Of a stretch of DNA of 64,000 nucleotides, positions 42,145-50,800 are shown piece after piece. A model generated the notes under the pieces. That model was not told the origin of the DNA. It did no database searches and worked only from the letters and a program-made list of their open reading frames with translations. A program made the position numbers and the translations under genes. Source of the stretch: Planctomycetota bacterium (GTDB taxonomy: Bacteria; Planctomycetota; Phycisphaerae; Phycisphaerales; UBA1924); NCBI GenBank assembly GCA_033763975.1, contig JANRJM010000008.1:62001-126000 (forward strand), in the 5' to 3' direction. Position 1 is the stretch's first letter, and each line of letters opens with the position of its first letter.

Positions 42145-43158
42145 ATGACGATGCACCCGCCCGCGCCCGCGACGACCTCGGCGCCCATCTCCACAGCGGC
42201 GGACCTGCGCGGGCGCGATGTGCTGACGCTCGCGAACTTCCGCGCGGAGGCGGTGCGGGGGATCTTCGAGCGGGCGGCGGCGATGAAGCGCGACCCGGGG
42301 CCGTTCCGCCGGTCGCTCGACGGGATCGCGGTGGCGATGCTGTTCGAGAAGCCCTCGCTGCGGACGAAGATGTCGTTCGAGGTGGGGATCGCGATGCTGG
42401 GCGGGCACCCGGTGTTCATGGACCACGCGTCGCAGCGGCTGGGGGCGCGCGAGTCGGTGCGGGACTACGGGAAGAACCTTGAGCGCTGGGTGAAGTGCAT
42501 CGTGGCGCGGGTGTACGCGCAGACGGCCCTGGAGGAGATGGCCGAGGCGGCCTCGTGCCCGGTCATCAACGCGCTCTCCGATCGGTACCACCCGTGCCAG
42601 GCGCTGGCGGACCTGTTCACGCTCTGGGAGCGCGCGGGGCACGACGCGGGGCGGCTGCGCGAGACGCGCGTGGCCTATCTGGGCGACGGGAACAACGTGT
42701 GCGCGTCGCTCATGCACGCGGCGTGCCTGCTGGGCGTGCCGATGACGGTGATCACGCCCCCGGGGTACGCCCCCGCGCCCGACGTCGTGCGCGAGTGCGA
42801 GGCCTTCGCGGCGCGGGAAGGCTCGACGCTTCGCGTCACGACCGACCCCGCGGCGGTGCAGGGGCACGACGCGGTGTACACCGACGTGTGGGTGTCGATG
42901 GGCCAGGCGGGGGGCGTGGACGAGGTGACGCGCCGGCGGAAGATCTTCTCGAAGTATCAGGTGAACGCGGAGGCGATGGCGCTGGCGTCGCGCGGACGCC
43001 CCTCACCGGCGGTGTTCATGCACTGCCTGCCGGCGCAGCGCGGGCTCGAGGTGACGGACGAGGTGATCGACGCGCCGACGTCGGTGGTGTACGACCAGGC
43101 GGAGAACCGGATGTGGGCGCAGAACGCGTTGCTGACGCTCATGTTCGCGCCGAGATGA
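42145..43158 (+). CDS. argF: Ornithine carbamoyltransferase
   Basis: Transfers the carbamoyl group from carbamoyl phosphate to ornithine, giving citrulline. 337 residues. The carbamoyl-phosphate loop reads FEKPSLRTKMSFE (canonical STRTR/SLRTR, here SLRTK). HPCQALADLFTLWE, YLGDGNNVCASLMHAA, the ornithine-binding DVWVSMG and the HCLPA motif identify OTCase rather than the N-succinyl- or N-acetylornithine variants. It lies 81 bp after argB. A 7-bp inverted repeat just past the stop (43157-43177) lacks a T tract. Confidence 0.94.
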   Translation: MTMHPPAPATTSAPISTAADLRGRDVLTLANFRAEAVRGIFERAAAMKRDPGPFRRSLDGIAVAMLFEKPSLRTKMSFEVGIAMLGGHPVFMDHASQRLGARESVRDYGKNLERWVKCIVARVYAQTALEEMAEAASCPVINALSDRYHPCQALADLFTLWERAGHDAGRLRETRVAYLGDGNNVCASLMHAACLLGVPMTVITPPGYAPAPDVVRECEAFAAREGSTLRVTTDPAAVQGHDAVYTDVWVSMGQAGGVDEVTRRRKIFSKYQVNAEAMALASRGRPSPAVFMHCLPAQRGLEVTDEVIDAPTSVVYDQAENRMWAQNALLTLMFAPR

Positions 43159-43256
43159 CGCCGGCGTGATCGGCGTCGTGAGTACGATGCGGCCGTCGTG
43201 CCGGCGCGTTCGCCGGTTCCCCGCGTCCACCCGCACTTGTTTTCATCCCCACCACC

Positions 43257-44474
43257 ATGACCACTCGCATCGCACTCGCGTACTCCGGCGGCCTCGACAC
43301 CTCCTGCATCGTGCCCTGGCTGCGGGAGAACATCCCCGGCGCCGAGGTCGTCTGCGTCGTGGGCGACGTGGGCCAGGGCGAGGAGGAGCTCGCGGGCGTC
43401 GAGGAGAAGGCCAGGAAGTCGGGCGCGGCGGAGTGCCATGTCGTCGATCTCAAGAAGGAGTTCGTCGACGAGTTCGTCATGCCCACGATGATCGCGGGGG
43501 CGATCTACGAGGGGCGGTACCTGCTGGGCACGGCGATCGCCCGCCCGGTGCTGGCGCGCGGGCAGGTGCACGTGGCGAAGCGCACGGGGTGCACCGCCCT
43601 GGCGCACGGGTGCACGGGCAAGGGCAACGACCAGGTGCGCTTCGAGAGCGCGTACGCGGCGCTCGCGCCCGAGATGCAGGTCATCGCGCCGTGGCGGCAC
43701 GACGCGTGGAAGCTCTCGGGGCGCCTGGCGATGCTGGAGTACCTGAAAGAGCGGAACATCCCCACCACCGCGAGCGCGACGAAGATCTACTCGCGCGATC
43801 GGAACCTGTGGCACATCAGCCACGAGGGCGGCGCGATCGAAGACCCGTGGAACGCGCCGCCCGAGGACGCGTGGATGCTGACGGTCGATCCGAAGCGGGC
43901 GCCGGAAGCGCCCGCGGAGGTGACACTGACGTTCGAGGCCGGGCGGCCGGTGGCGCTCAACGGCACGCGGCTGGAGGCATGGCGGATCATCGGCGAGCTG
44001 AACACGCTGGCGGGCGCGCACGGCGTGGGGCGGGTGGACCTGGTGGAGAACCGGCGCGTGGGGATGAAGAGCCGCGGGCTGTACGAGACGCCCGGCGGGA
44101 CGGTGATCGTGGAAGGTCTGCGGGCGCTGGAGGAGCTGGTGCTGGACCGCGAGACGCTGCACTACCGCGAGCACCTGGGGCTGACGTTCGCGGAGCTGGT
44201 GTACGACGGGCGGTGGTTCACGCCGCTGCGCGAGGCGCTGTGGGCGTGCGCGTCGTCGATGGCGCAGCGCGTGGACGGGGAGGTGGTGGTGCGTCTGTCG
44301 AAGGGCGTGGCGACGGCGGTCCGCCGGCGCAGCCCGCACTCGCTGTACGCGGAGAAGATGGTGAGTTTCGAGGGCGAAGAGGTGTACAGCCAGAAGGACG
44401 CGGGCGGGTTTATCCGGCTGCTGAGCCTGCCGGAGCGGATCCGCGCGCTGCACGACGCCCGCGCGAAGGTCTGA
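43257..44474 (+). CDS. argG: Argininosuccinate synthase
   Basis: ATP-dependent joining of citrulline and aspartate. 405 residues, standard for the family. RIALAYSGGLDTSCIVPWLRENI contains the SGGxDT ATP pyrophosphatase loop; ALAHGCTGKGNDQVRFE, APWRHDAWKLSGR, SRDRNLWHISHEGGAIEDPW and GRVDLVENRRVGMKSRGLYETPGG are hallmark segments. A TACGAT box lies about 70 nt before the ATG, so argG may have its own promoter in addition to read-through. argH is not in the window. Confidence 0.97.
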   Translation: MTTRIALAYSGGLDTSCIVPWLRENIPGAEVVCVVGDVGQGEEELAGVEEKARKSGAAECHVVDLKKEFVDEFVMPTMIAGAIYEGRYLLGTAIARPVLARGQVHVAKRTGCTALAHGCTGKGNDQVRFESAYAALAPEMQVIAPWRHDAWKLSGRLAMLEYLKERNIPTTASATKIYSRDRNLWHISHEGGAIEDPWNAPPEDAWMLTVDPKRAPEAPAEVTLTFEAGRPVALNGTRLEAWRIIGELNTLAGAHGVGRVDLVENRRVGMKSRGLYETPGGTVIVEGLRALEELVLDRETLHYREHLGLTFAELVYDGRWFTPLREALWACASSMAQRVDGEVVVRLSKGVATAVRRRSPHSLYAEKMVSFEGEEVYSQKDAGGFIRLLSLPERIRALHDARAKV

Positions 44475-44588
44475 GAACCTGCGCCCCCCGGGCGGGTATC
44501 CGGGCGCCGCGGCGCCTCGCCGCACAGCGAAGCGCGTTTGGGCGGGCGGTCCCACAGTTCGCCGGGCGCTGCGGTCGATACTGGGCAC

Positions 44589-46628
44589 GTGGGAGAAACG
44601 TCGGCCCAGCTCGGGACACCGAACGCCCTTGCGGGGGCGCTGGCGTCGCTCGCGACCGCGGCACAGGCGGTGCGGCTGTACGGCGCGGACCACGCCGCGG
44701 CGCGCGATCGGGTCGGCATCGCGGCGCAGGCCCTCGCGGGGCTGGCGGACTGGCCATGGACGGTGACGGTGTCGGCGGAAGCGCTCACGCGCGACGGGGA
44801 GGACGTCGCGACGGCCCCGTGCACGCACGAGCTGGCGAAGGTCCTGCACGCGTCGGGCGTGGGCGCGGTGCGCGCGACGCGCGCTCCCTCGCAGGCGGAG
44901 GTTTCGGCGGTGGCGGCGTGGCTGGGCACGCTGCCGGCGCCCCACGGGGCCGACGCGCCGCCCGCGCCGGGGGAAGAGTGGATCCGGTTCTTGCGCGTTG
45001 ATGCCCGGTCGCTCGCGTTCGTCGAAGGGCAGGGCGACGGCGCCGGCGGCGGGCAAGACTGGCAATCGCTGTGCCTGGCGCTCGCGTCGAGGTCGTCGGA
45101 CCCGGTGGCGTCGGAGGCCGTGAACGACCTCGAGCGGCGCGTGGGGGCGGCGTCGGACGCGGAGCGCGCGCATGTGACGGAAGCGATGCAGGTGCTCGCG
45201 GAGGGCGTGCCCGGGGAGATGGCCCGCGAGCGGCTCGACCGGCTGTCGAACTCGCTGGGCTCGGTGAATCCGGACCTGCGGCGCTCGCTGCTCGCGGTGG
45301 GCATCTCGATGGACTCGCCGGGCGTGCTGCGTGCGGCGTCGCGCCTGCCCGTTGAGGACGTGGTCGCGGCGGTCCGGGCGATCGACCGGCCCGGGTACAC
45401 GCCCCCGCCCGCGGCGCTGCGCCTCATCCGGAGCCTCGCCGGGCAGGCGGGGGCGACGCAGCGTGCCGAGAGCGCGTTGCCCACGATCGGCGCGGCGCTC
45501 GCGGAACTGATGGTGTCGCGGTCGACGGACGAGTTCTGCCCGGAGGACTACTCGGCGAACCTGGACCGGGCGGCGACGGGCGTGGGCGTGGGCGTTGCGC
45601 TGCCGGACGTCAAGCCCCTGTCGCTGCAGGTGCGGTGCTGCGAGATCGCGGCGGACCTGCTCGCGGCGGGGTACGCCGACGAGCGCACGGCGCAGCACTG
45701 CCGCGTGGTGGAGCGCAGCGTGGACGCGCTGCGCGGCGCGGGGCGGCTGGACCTGCTGCTGGACGTGGCGACGCACACGCGCGTGCTGCGCGGCGCAGCG
45801 CACGAGGGGGCGGCGGACGCCGCGGCGCGACTGCTGGCGGCGCTGCCGGTCGAGGCCCTGGCGCGCGACCAGGTCGACCGGCTGGGGATCGACGACGGCT
45901 CGCTGGCGGCGATGGCGCGGGTGATCCGGCTCGAGGCGGAGAGCACGCTCGCGCGCATCGCCGAGCGGGTGGCGTCGGGCGATCTGGCCCCGGACCACCC
46001 GCACGTGCGCTGGAGCGTGTCGCTGGCGTCGGCGGCGTCGCTGCGGGCGGTCGCGTCGCGCAGCGGGGAGCACGCCATCGCGCGCGCGGGGCTGCTGGCG
46101 CTGCTGGGCTCGTGCCCGGCGGCGACGCTTCTGGAGGTGATCGAGCCGCTGCTCGACACGCCCGACGCGGACCTGCTGCTGGAGGTGCTGCGGACGCTGG
46201 ACAACCGGCTGGCGCTGTGGCCGGCGGGCGTGCAGCGCCGCGCGCTGCTGCACGCGGACGACCGAATCCGCGAGCTGGGCGCCCAGCGTCTGGAGCGCGA
46301 CCCGGAGGCGTGCGCGATCGACGTGCTGACGGGCCTGCTGGGCGGGACGCTGACCGGCGCACTGCCGTCGGACGCGACCCTGCGGGGATGCGTGCGGGCG
46401 CTCGTGGCGCGCGGGCCCGAGGGGCTCGCGGCGCTGGCGGGCGTGCTCGACGCGCTCAGCACGTCGCTCTCGCAGCGGAAGGTGGCCATCGCGCTCTACA
46501 TCGCGACGGCGCTGCGTCCGTTCGCGGATCGGGGGCGGGTGGGCGAGTCGCTGCGGCGCTGGAAGCGCTCGCCGGGCGGGCGGATCATGCGGCTGCTGAC
46601 GGAAAACCCGCTGCGGAGGGCGGCATGA
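44589..46628 (+). CDS. Helical-repeat protein with N-terminal YGADH module
   Basis: A 679-residue, largely alpha-helical protein rich in Ala, Leu and Arg, with units like AALAELMVSR, RCCEIAADLLAAGYADERT, LLDVATHTRVLRGAAHEGAAD, LLALLGSCPAATLLEVIEPLLDT and LLEVLRTLDNRLALWPA that suggest HEAT-type repeats. No catalytic motif is seen. The first 110 residues (RLYGADHAAARDRVGIAAQAL, then a CTHELAKVLHASGVGAVRATR strand-helix part) match the N-terminus of the next gene (RLYGADHRVARERFEAAREAL). The next gene is HD-GYP and overlaps by 4 bp (ATGA), so both likely act in one signalling unit. The GTG start at 44589 is chosen as the first before the shared module. Confidence 0.72.
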   Translation: MGETSAQLGTPNALAGALASLATAAQAVRLYGADHAAARDRVGIAAQALAGLADWPWTVTVSAEALTRDGEDVATAPCTHELAKVLHASGVGAVRATRAPSQAEVSAVAAWLGTLPAPHGADAPPAPGEEWIRFLRVDARSLAFVEGQGDGAGGGQDWQSLCLALASRSSDPVASEAVNDLERRVGAASDAERAHVTEAMQVLAEGVPGEMARERLDRLSNSLGSVNPDLRRSLLAVGISMDSPGVLRAASRLPVEDVVAAVRAIDRPGYTPPPAALRLIRSLAGQAGATQRAESALPTIGAALAELMVSRSTDEFCPEDYSANLDRAATGVGVGVALPDVKPLSLQVRCCEIAADLLAAGYADERTAQHCRVVERSVDALRGAGRLDLLLDVATHTRVLRGAAHEGAADAAARLLAALPVEALARDQVDRLGIDDGSLAAMARVIRLEAESTLARIAERVASGDLAPDHPHVRWSVSLASAASLRAVASRSGEHAIARAGLLALLGSCPAATLLEVIEPLLDTPDADLLLEVLRTLDNRLALWPAGVQRRALLHADDRIRELGAQRLERDPEACAIDVLTGLLGGTLTGALPSDATLRGCVRALVARGPEGLAALAGVLDALSTSLSQRKVAIALYIATALRPFADRGRVGESLRRWKRSPGGRIMRLLTENPLRRAA

Positions 46629-47743
46629 TCACCCCGGCGACGCCGATCTTCGCGGCGCTCGGGGGCGCGGTGACGGCCCGGCGCCTCTACGGCGCGGACC
46701 ATCGCGTGGCGCGCGAACGCTTCGAGGCGGCGCGCGAGGCGCTGGGGACGTGGCTGGCGGCGGAGCGGAGCCTGACGCTCCACGTCGTCGAGTCGTGCCT
46801 GCTCGGGCCCGGGGGCGTGGTCGAGTGCGACCCGTCGCTCGGGCAGGCGGTCATCCGCCTCGTGCGCGATCGCGGCGCGTCGTCGGTGCGGCTTGAGCAC
46901 GGGCTGGACGGGGCCGATTTCGAATGGCTGGTGCGCACGCTGTCCGACCCGGACGATGTCTGCCCGGCGCCGGCGTGCGTGCGGCTCGGGCATGCGCACC
47001 GGCTGCAGGCCGCCCCGACGGGGAGCGCGGTCGCGCCAGACCTCGTCGCCGAGCTCAAGGCCGCCGTGCGCGATGATGCCCCCGCCGACCCCGGGCTGGC
47101 GGGCGCGGAGGCGCAGGGGCTCGAACGCGTGGCGGCGGGCATCTGCATGGCGGTGGCGGACTCGCACGGCACGATGCTGGAACTGGCGGCCCTCAAGGGG
47201 CACGACGAGTACACCTTCGTGCACACCGTGAACGTCGCGCTGCTGGCGGGGGCGCTGGCCGAGGCGTGCGGGCTCTCGCCCCGGCTTGTGCACGACGTGA
47301 CGCAGGCGGCCCTGACGCACGACGTGGGCAAGCGGGTGATCCGCCACCAGATTCTCGGCAAGCGGACGGCCCTCACGACCGACGAGCGCGAACTGATGCA
47401 GCAGCACCCGGTGGAGGGCGCCCGCGTGCTGCTCGGGCAGGCGGGCGTTCCCGACGTCTCGCCGATCGTCGCGTACGAGCACCACATGCACCTGGACGGC
47501 ACGGGATATCCCACGCCCGCGCGCGGGCGCCGGCCGCACCTGGTGTCGCAGATCGTGCAGCAGGCGGACGTGTTCGACGCGCTGCGCACGCACCGACCCT
47601 ACCGCAGCGCGATGACCGCCGACGGCGCGTGCGCGGTGCTTCTCCAGGGGGCGGGCACCAAGTACGACCGCGCCCTCGTGGACGTCTTCATCGACCGCGT
47701 GATCGCGCGAGAGGCGCGGCGCACGGACGCTCCCGCGGCGTGA
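46625..47743 (+). CDS. HD-GYP domain protein (putative c-di-GMP phosphodiesterase)
   Basis: A 372-residue protein. Residues about 190-350 form an HD-GYP domain with the metal-binding residues in FVHTVNVALLAGALA, THDVGKRVIRHQIL, VIVAYEHHMHLDGTGYP-like sequence (IVAYEHHMHLDGTGYP) and IVQQADVFDALRTHRPYRSAM. HD-GYP enzymes hydrolyse cyclic di-GMP or related nucleotides. The N-terminal YGADH module is shared with the upstream helical-repeat protein and probably senses or dimerises. No signal peptide or membrane helix is present, so it is cytoplasmic. Start overlaps the upstream stop. Confidence 0.88.
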   Translation: MITPATPIFAALGGAVTARRLYGADHRVARERFEAAREALGTWLAAERSLTLHVVESCLLGPGGVVECDPSLGQAVIRLVRDRGASSVRLEHGLDGADFEWLVRTLSDPDDVCPAPACVRLGHAHRLQAAPTGSAVAPDLVAELKAAVRDDAPADPGLAGAEAQGLERVAAGICMAVADSHGTMLELAALKGHDEYTFVHTVNVALLAGALAEACGLSPRLVHDVTQAALTHDVGKRVIRHQILGKRTALTTDERELMQQHPVEGARVLLGQAGVPDVSPIVAYEHHMHLDGTGYPTPARGRRPHLVSQIVQQADVFDALRTHRPYRSAMTADGACAVLLQGAGTKYDRALVDVFIDRVIAREARRTDAPAA

Positions 47744-47892
47744 GGCACGGCGCTGGGGGCTCGACGGCGCGGGTACCGTTGGTACAGTGCGGGCGGGCCC
47801 GGCGATGGGCGCCGGGCGCGATCGAGATGGGATCGTCTCGTGTGCCGGGCGCGTGATGTCTGCGCCGACCACGGGCGGGAGCGAGGTTCGCG

Positions 47893-49197
47893 ATGTTGAC
47901 CGACCACGACGTGACCACGCCCACCGGCGCGCGGGCGCTGCGTGCCTTCCCGGCGGGGTCGAACGGCGAGTTCAACCTGCCGCCGGATCTCGTGCGGGTG
48001 ATCGAGCGGGGGCGCGGGTGTCGGCTGTGGGACGCGGACGGGCGTGAGATGCTCGATTTTTCCATGGGCTGGGGGTCGGTGCTGCCGGGGCATGCGCGGG
48101 AAGAAGTGGTGAGCGCGGTGCGGGAGCGGGCGCCGCTGGGGACGAACTTCTCGTACGTCAACACCGAGTCGCTGGCGCTGGCAGAGTCGCTGCTGGAGAT
48201 CCAGCCGGCGGGCGATGAACGGCGCGTGCGGTTCTGCGCCAGCGGCACGGAGGGCACGATGCACGCCCTGCGCCTGGCGCGGGCGTTCACAGGCAGGCGG
48301 CTCGCGCTCAAGTTCGAAGGGGCGTACCACGGCTCGAACGACGAGGGCGTGACGAGCCTGTTCCCCTCGGGCACGACGGCGTTCCCGTCGCCCGAGCCGT
48401 CGAGCGCGGGCGTGAACTTCCGCGACACGATCGTCGCGCCGTACAACGACCTCGACGCGACGCGCGCGACGATCGCGGCGCACGCGTCGGAACTGGCGTG
48501 CGTGATCGTCGAGCCCCTGCACCGTTGCCTCGCGCCGCGGGCGGGTTTTCTGGCGGGGCTGCGCGAGGCGTGCGATCGGCACGGCGTGCTGCTGGTCTTC
48601 GACGAGGTCGTGACCGGCTTCCGCCTGGCGTTCGGCGGGGCGCAGGCGTACTACGGCGTGCCGGCGGACATGGTGGCGTACGGCAAGGCGCTGGGCGGGG
48701 GCATGCCGATCGGCGCGTTCGTCGGGCGGGCGGAGATCATGGACCTGGCGCGCGAGGACCGGGCGGGCGAGGCCGAGTACGTGTGGACGGCGTCGACGCT
48801 GGGCGGGAACCCGGTGTCGACGGCGGCGGCCAACGCCGCGCTGGCGGTCTACCGGCGGGCCGACACGTACCCGCGCCTGCACGCGCTGGGCGAGGCGTTC
48901 CGCGAGGGGCTGCGGCGCGCGCTGCGCGACACGGGGCACGCGGGGCAGGTCATCGGCGACGGCCCGCTGGGGCAGATCGTGTTCTCGAGCGCGCCGGTGT
49001 TCGACTATCGCAGCACGATCGCGGGCGACCGGGCCAAGTCGCGCGCCATGATGCTGGGCCTGTTCCGCGCGGGCGTGTTCGTGAACCCGATGGGCACGAA
49101 GCTGTACCTCTCGCTGGCGCACGACGCGCCGGGGGGCGATGGCGACGCGGTGCCGGAGTTTCTCCGGCGCCTGACCGGCGTGCTGAAGGCGCTCTAG
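47893..49197 (+). CDS. Class III aminotransferase, glutamate-1-semialdehyde aminomutase-like
   Basis: A 434-residue PLP enzyme of the HemL-like branch. PAGSNGEFNLPPDLVRVIERGRGCRLWDADGREMLDFSMGWG at the start, RFCASGTEGTMHALRLARAFTGR, FEGAYHGSNDEGVTS, LLVFDEVVTGFRLAFGGAQAYYGV (PLP-contacting Asp) and the Schiff-base Lys in MVAYGKALGGGMPIGAFVG are visible. It could be a true aminomutase, but pairing with an alpha-ketoglutaric-semialdehyde-type dehydrogenase 62 bp downstream suggests amino-acid or amine catabolism. Substrate is uncertain. Promoter-like TACAGT lies more than 100 nt upstream. Confidence 0.82.
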   Translation: MLTDHDVTTPTGARALRAFPAGSNGEFNLPPDLVRVIERGRGCRLWDADGREMLDFSMGWGSVLPGHAREEVVSAVRERAPLGTNFSYVNTESLALAESLLEIQPAGDERRVRFCASGTEGTMHALRLARAFTGRRLALKFEGAYHGSNDEGVTSLFPSGTTAFPSPEPSSAGVNFRDTIVAPYNDLDATRATIAAHASELACVIVEPLHRCLAPRAGFLAGLREACDRHGVLLVFDEVVTGFRLAFGGAQAYYGVPADMVAYGKALGGGMPIGAFVGRAEIMDLAREDRAGEAEYVWTASTLGGNPVSTAAANAALAVYRRADTYPRLHALGEAFREGLRRALRDTGHAGQVIGDGPLGQIVFSSAPVFDYRSTIAGDRAKSRAMMLGLFRAGVFVNPMGTKLYLSLAHDAPGGDGDAVPEFLRRLTGVLKAL

Positions 49198-49259
49198 ACC
49201 GCACGCCCTTCGGCGACTCTCGCCCGCGGGAGGCGAACGATGCGCCCGGAGGTTACCTC

Positions 49260-50765
49260 ATGGACGAAGCGGGCTCGCGGCGCGCGGCGACGGCGGACGA
49301 GGTCGATCGGGCGGCGTGGCGCGCGTGGGAGGCGTTCGACGCCGCCCCGCCGGTCGACGCGCGAGCGCGGGCGCTCGACCTCGCGGCGGACGGGCTCGAC
49401 GCGCACCCGACGTTGGTCGGTACGGTGTGCGAGGAGACGGCGTACGCCGCGCCGCGTGTTCGCACGGAGTTGATCCGCACGAGCAACCAGCTCCGCGCGT
49501 TCGCGGCGCTGATCCGCGAGGGCTCGTGGGTCGAGGCGACGATCGACCACGGCGATCCGGCACGCACGCCCACGCCCAAGCCGGACCTGCGGCGGATGCT
49601 GCTGCCGCTGGGGCCGGTCGGCGTGTTCGGGGCGAGCAACTTCCCGCTCGCGTACGGCGTGGCGGGGGGCGACACGTCGGGCGCGCTGGCGGCGGGGTGC
49701 CCGGTCATCGTGAAGGAGCACAGCGCTCAGCCACGCACGGGCGAGGCGATCGCGGCGGTGGTTGAGGACGCGTGCGCACGCGCGGGCTTGCCGCCGGGGT
49801 TCTTCGTGTACCTGCCCGCGTCGGGCGAGCGCGCGATCGAGGTGGGCCTCGAGCTCGTGCGCCATCCGCGGGTGCGTGCGGTCGGGTTCACGGGGTCGGT
49901 GCAGGGCGGGATGTCGCTGGCGCGGGCCGCGAGCGAACGCCCCGAGCCCATCCCGGTCTACGCCGAGATGGGGAGCGTGAACCCGGTGTTCGTGCTGCCC
50001 GGGGCGGCGCGATCGCGCGGGGCGGCGATCGGCGCGATGCTCGGCGCGTCGGCGACGGCGTCGGGCGGGCAGATGTGCACGTGCCCGGGCCTGATCTTCG
50101 TGACGCCGCAGGCCGACGCGGTGGTCGAGGCGCTCCGCGGAGTCTTCGCGAGCGCCGGCCTCGTGACGATGCTGACACCCCGGACGGCGTCGTTGTTCGC
50201 GGAGCGGCTGGCGGACGTGCAGCAGGCCGGCGGGGCGCGGGTGGTGGCACGGGGCGGCGAGGGCGGCGAAGGCGGCGAAGGCGACGCGGCGCGGGCCGGC
50301 ACGCCGACGCTGCTCGAAGCGGGTCTGGACGCGTTCCTGAACGAGCCCACGCTGCGCGAGGAGTGCTTCGGGCCGTCGACGATCGTGGTCCGCTGCGAGC
50401 ACGAGCGCGACTTCGCACGGGGCGTCGGCGTGCTGCCCGGCTCGCTCACCGGCTCGGTCTTCGCCGACGACGCGGAGTGGTCGGGAGCGCGCGGGCTCGT
50501 CGGGGCGCTGCGCGAGCGCGTCGGGCGGCTCATCTTCAACGGCGTGCCCACAGGCGTGGAGGTGGTGCCCGCAATGAACCACACCGGGCCGTTCCCGGCG
50601 TGCAATCGCCCGGACACGACGGCGGTCGGGGCGTATTCGATCCGGCGCTGGTGCCGCCCGGTGTGCTTCCAGAACGCGCCCGCGGGGCTGCTCCCGGAGG
50701 AACTGCGGGACGGCAACCCGCGCGGGATCTGGCGGCTGGTGGATGGGGCGCGAGTGCGGGGGTAG
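49260..50765 (+). CDS. Aldehyde dehydrogenase, alpha-ketoglutaric semialdehyde type
   Basis: A 501-residue NAD(P)-dependent aldehyde dehydrogenase. Cofactor segment LPLGPVGVFGASNFPLAYGVAGGDTSGALAAGCPVIVKEH, then VGFTGSVQGG, general-base Glu in YAEMGSVNPVF, catalytic Cys in ASGGQMCTCPGLIFV, and ECFGPSTIVVRCE. This pattern is of the subfamily that oxidises 2,5-dioxopentanoate (sugar-acid and hydroxyproline catabolism). A Gly/Glu-rich loop (GGEGGEGGEGDAARAG) is a local expansion. GGAGG precedes the ATG. It is probably co-transcribed with the aminotransferase before it. Confidence 0.88.
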   Translation: MDEAGSRRAATADEVDRAAWRAWEAFDAAPPVDARARALDLAADGLDAHPTLVGTVCEETAYAAPRVRTELIRTSNQLRAFAALIREGSWVEATIDHGDPARTPTPKPDLRRMLLPLGPVGVFGASNFPLAYGVAGGDTSGALAAGCPVIVKEHSAQPRTGEAIAAVVEDACARAGLPPGFFVYLPASGERAIEVGLELVRHPRVRAVGFTGSVQGGMSLARAASERPEPIPVYAEMGSVNPVFVLPGAARSRGAAIGAMLGASATASGGQMCTCPGLIFVTPQADAVVEALRGVFASAGLVTMLTPRTASLFAERLADVQQAGGARVVARGGEGGEGGEGDAARAGTPTLLEAGLDAFLNEPTLREECFGPSTIVVRCEHERDFARGVGVLPGSLTGSVFADDAEWSGARGLVGALRERVGRLIFNGVPTGVEVVPAMNHTGPFPACNRPDTTAVGAYSIRRWCRPVCFQNAPAGLLPEELRDGNPRGIWRLVDGARVRG

Positions 50766-50788
50766 CGCGCACGGCGAACGCCGCCCGG

Positions 50789-50794
50789 TACACT
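50789..50794 (+). promoter_or_regulatory. TANNNT -10-like box 6 nt before a start codon
   Basis: TACACT is followed by 6 nt and the ATG at 50801, with no ribosome binding site, in the 35-bp gap after the aldehyde dehydrogenase gene. Confidence 0.4.
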
Positions 50795-50800
50795 GGCGGC

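Noticed and set aside
43157-43177. Inverted repeat GACGCCG/CGGCGTC after argF
   Set aside because: The stem is only 7 bp and no T tract follows on either strand, so it was not called a terminator.
44577-44588. GATACT-like box before the helical-repeat gene at 44589
   Set aside because: It does not fit TANNNT exactly at the right spacing, so it was left out of the promoter set.
47784-47789. TACAGT box upstream of the HemL-like gene
   Set aside because: It lies more than 100 nt from the start codon, so it is not counted among the leaderless cases; promoter status is unclear.
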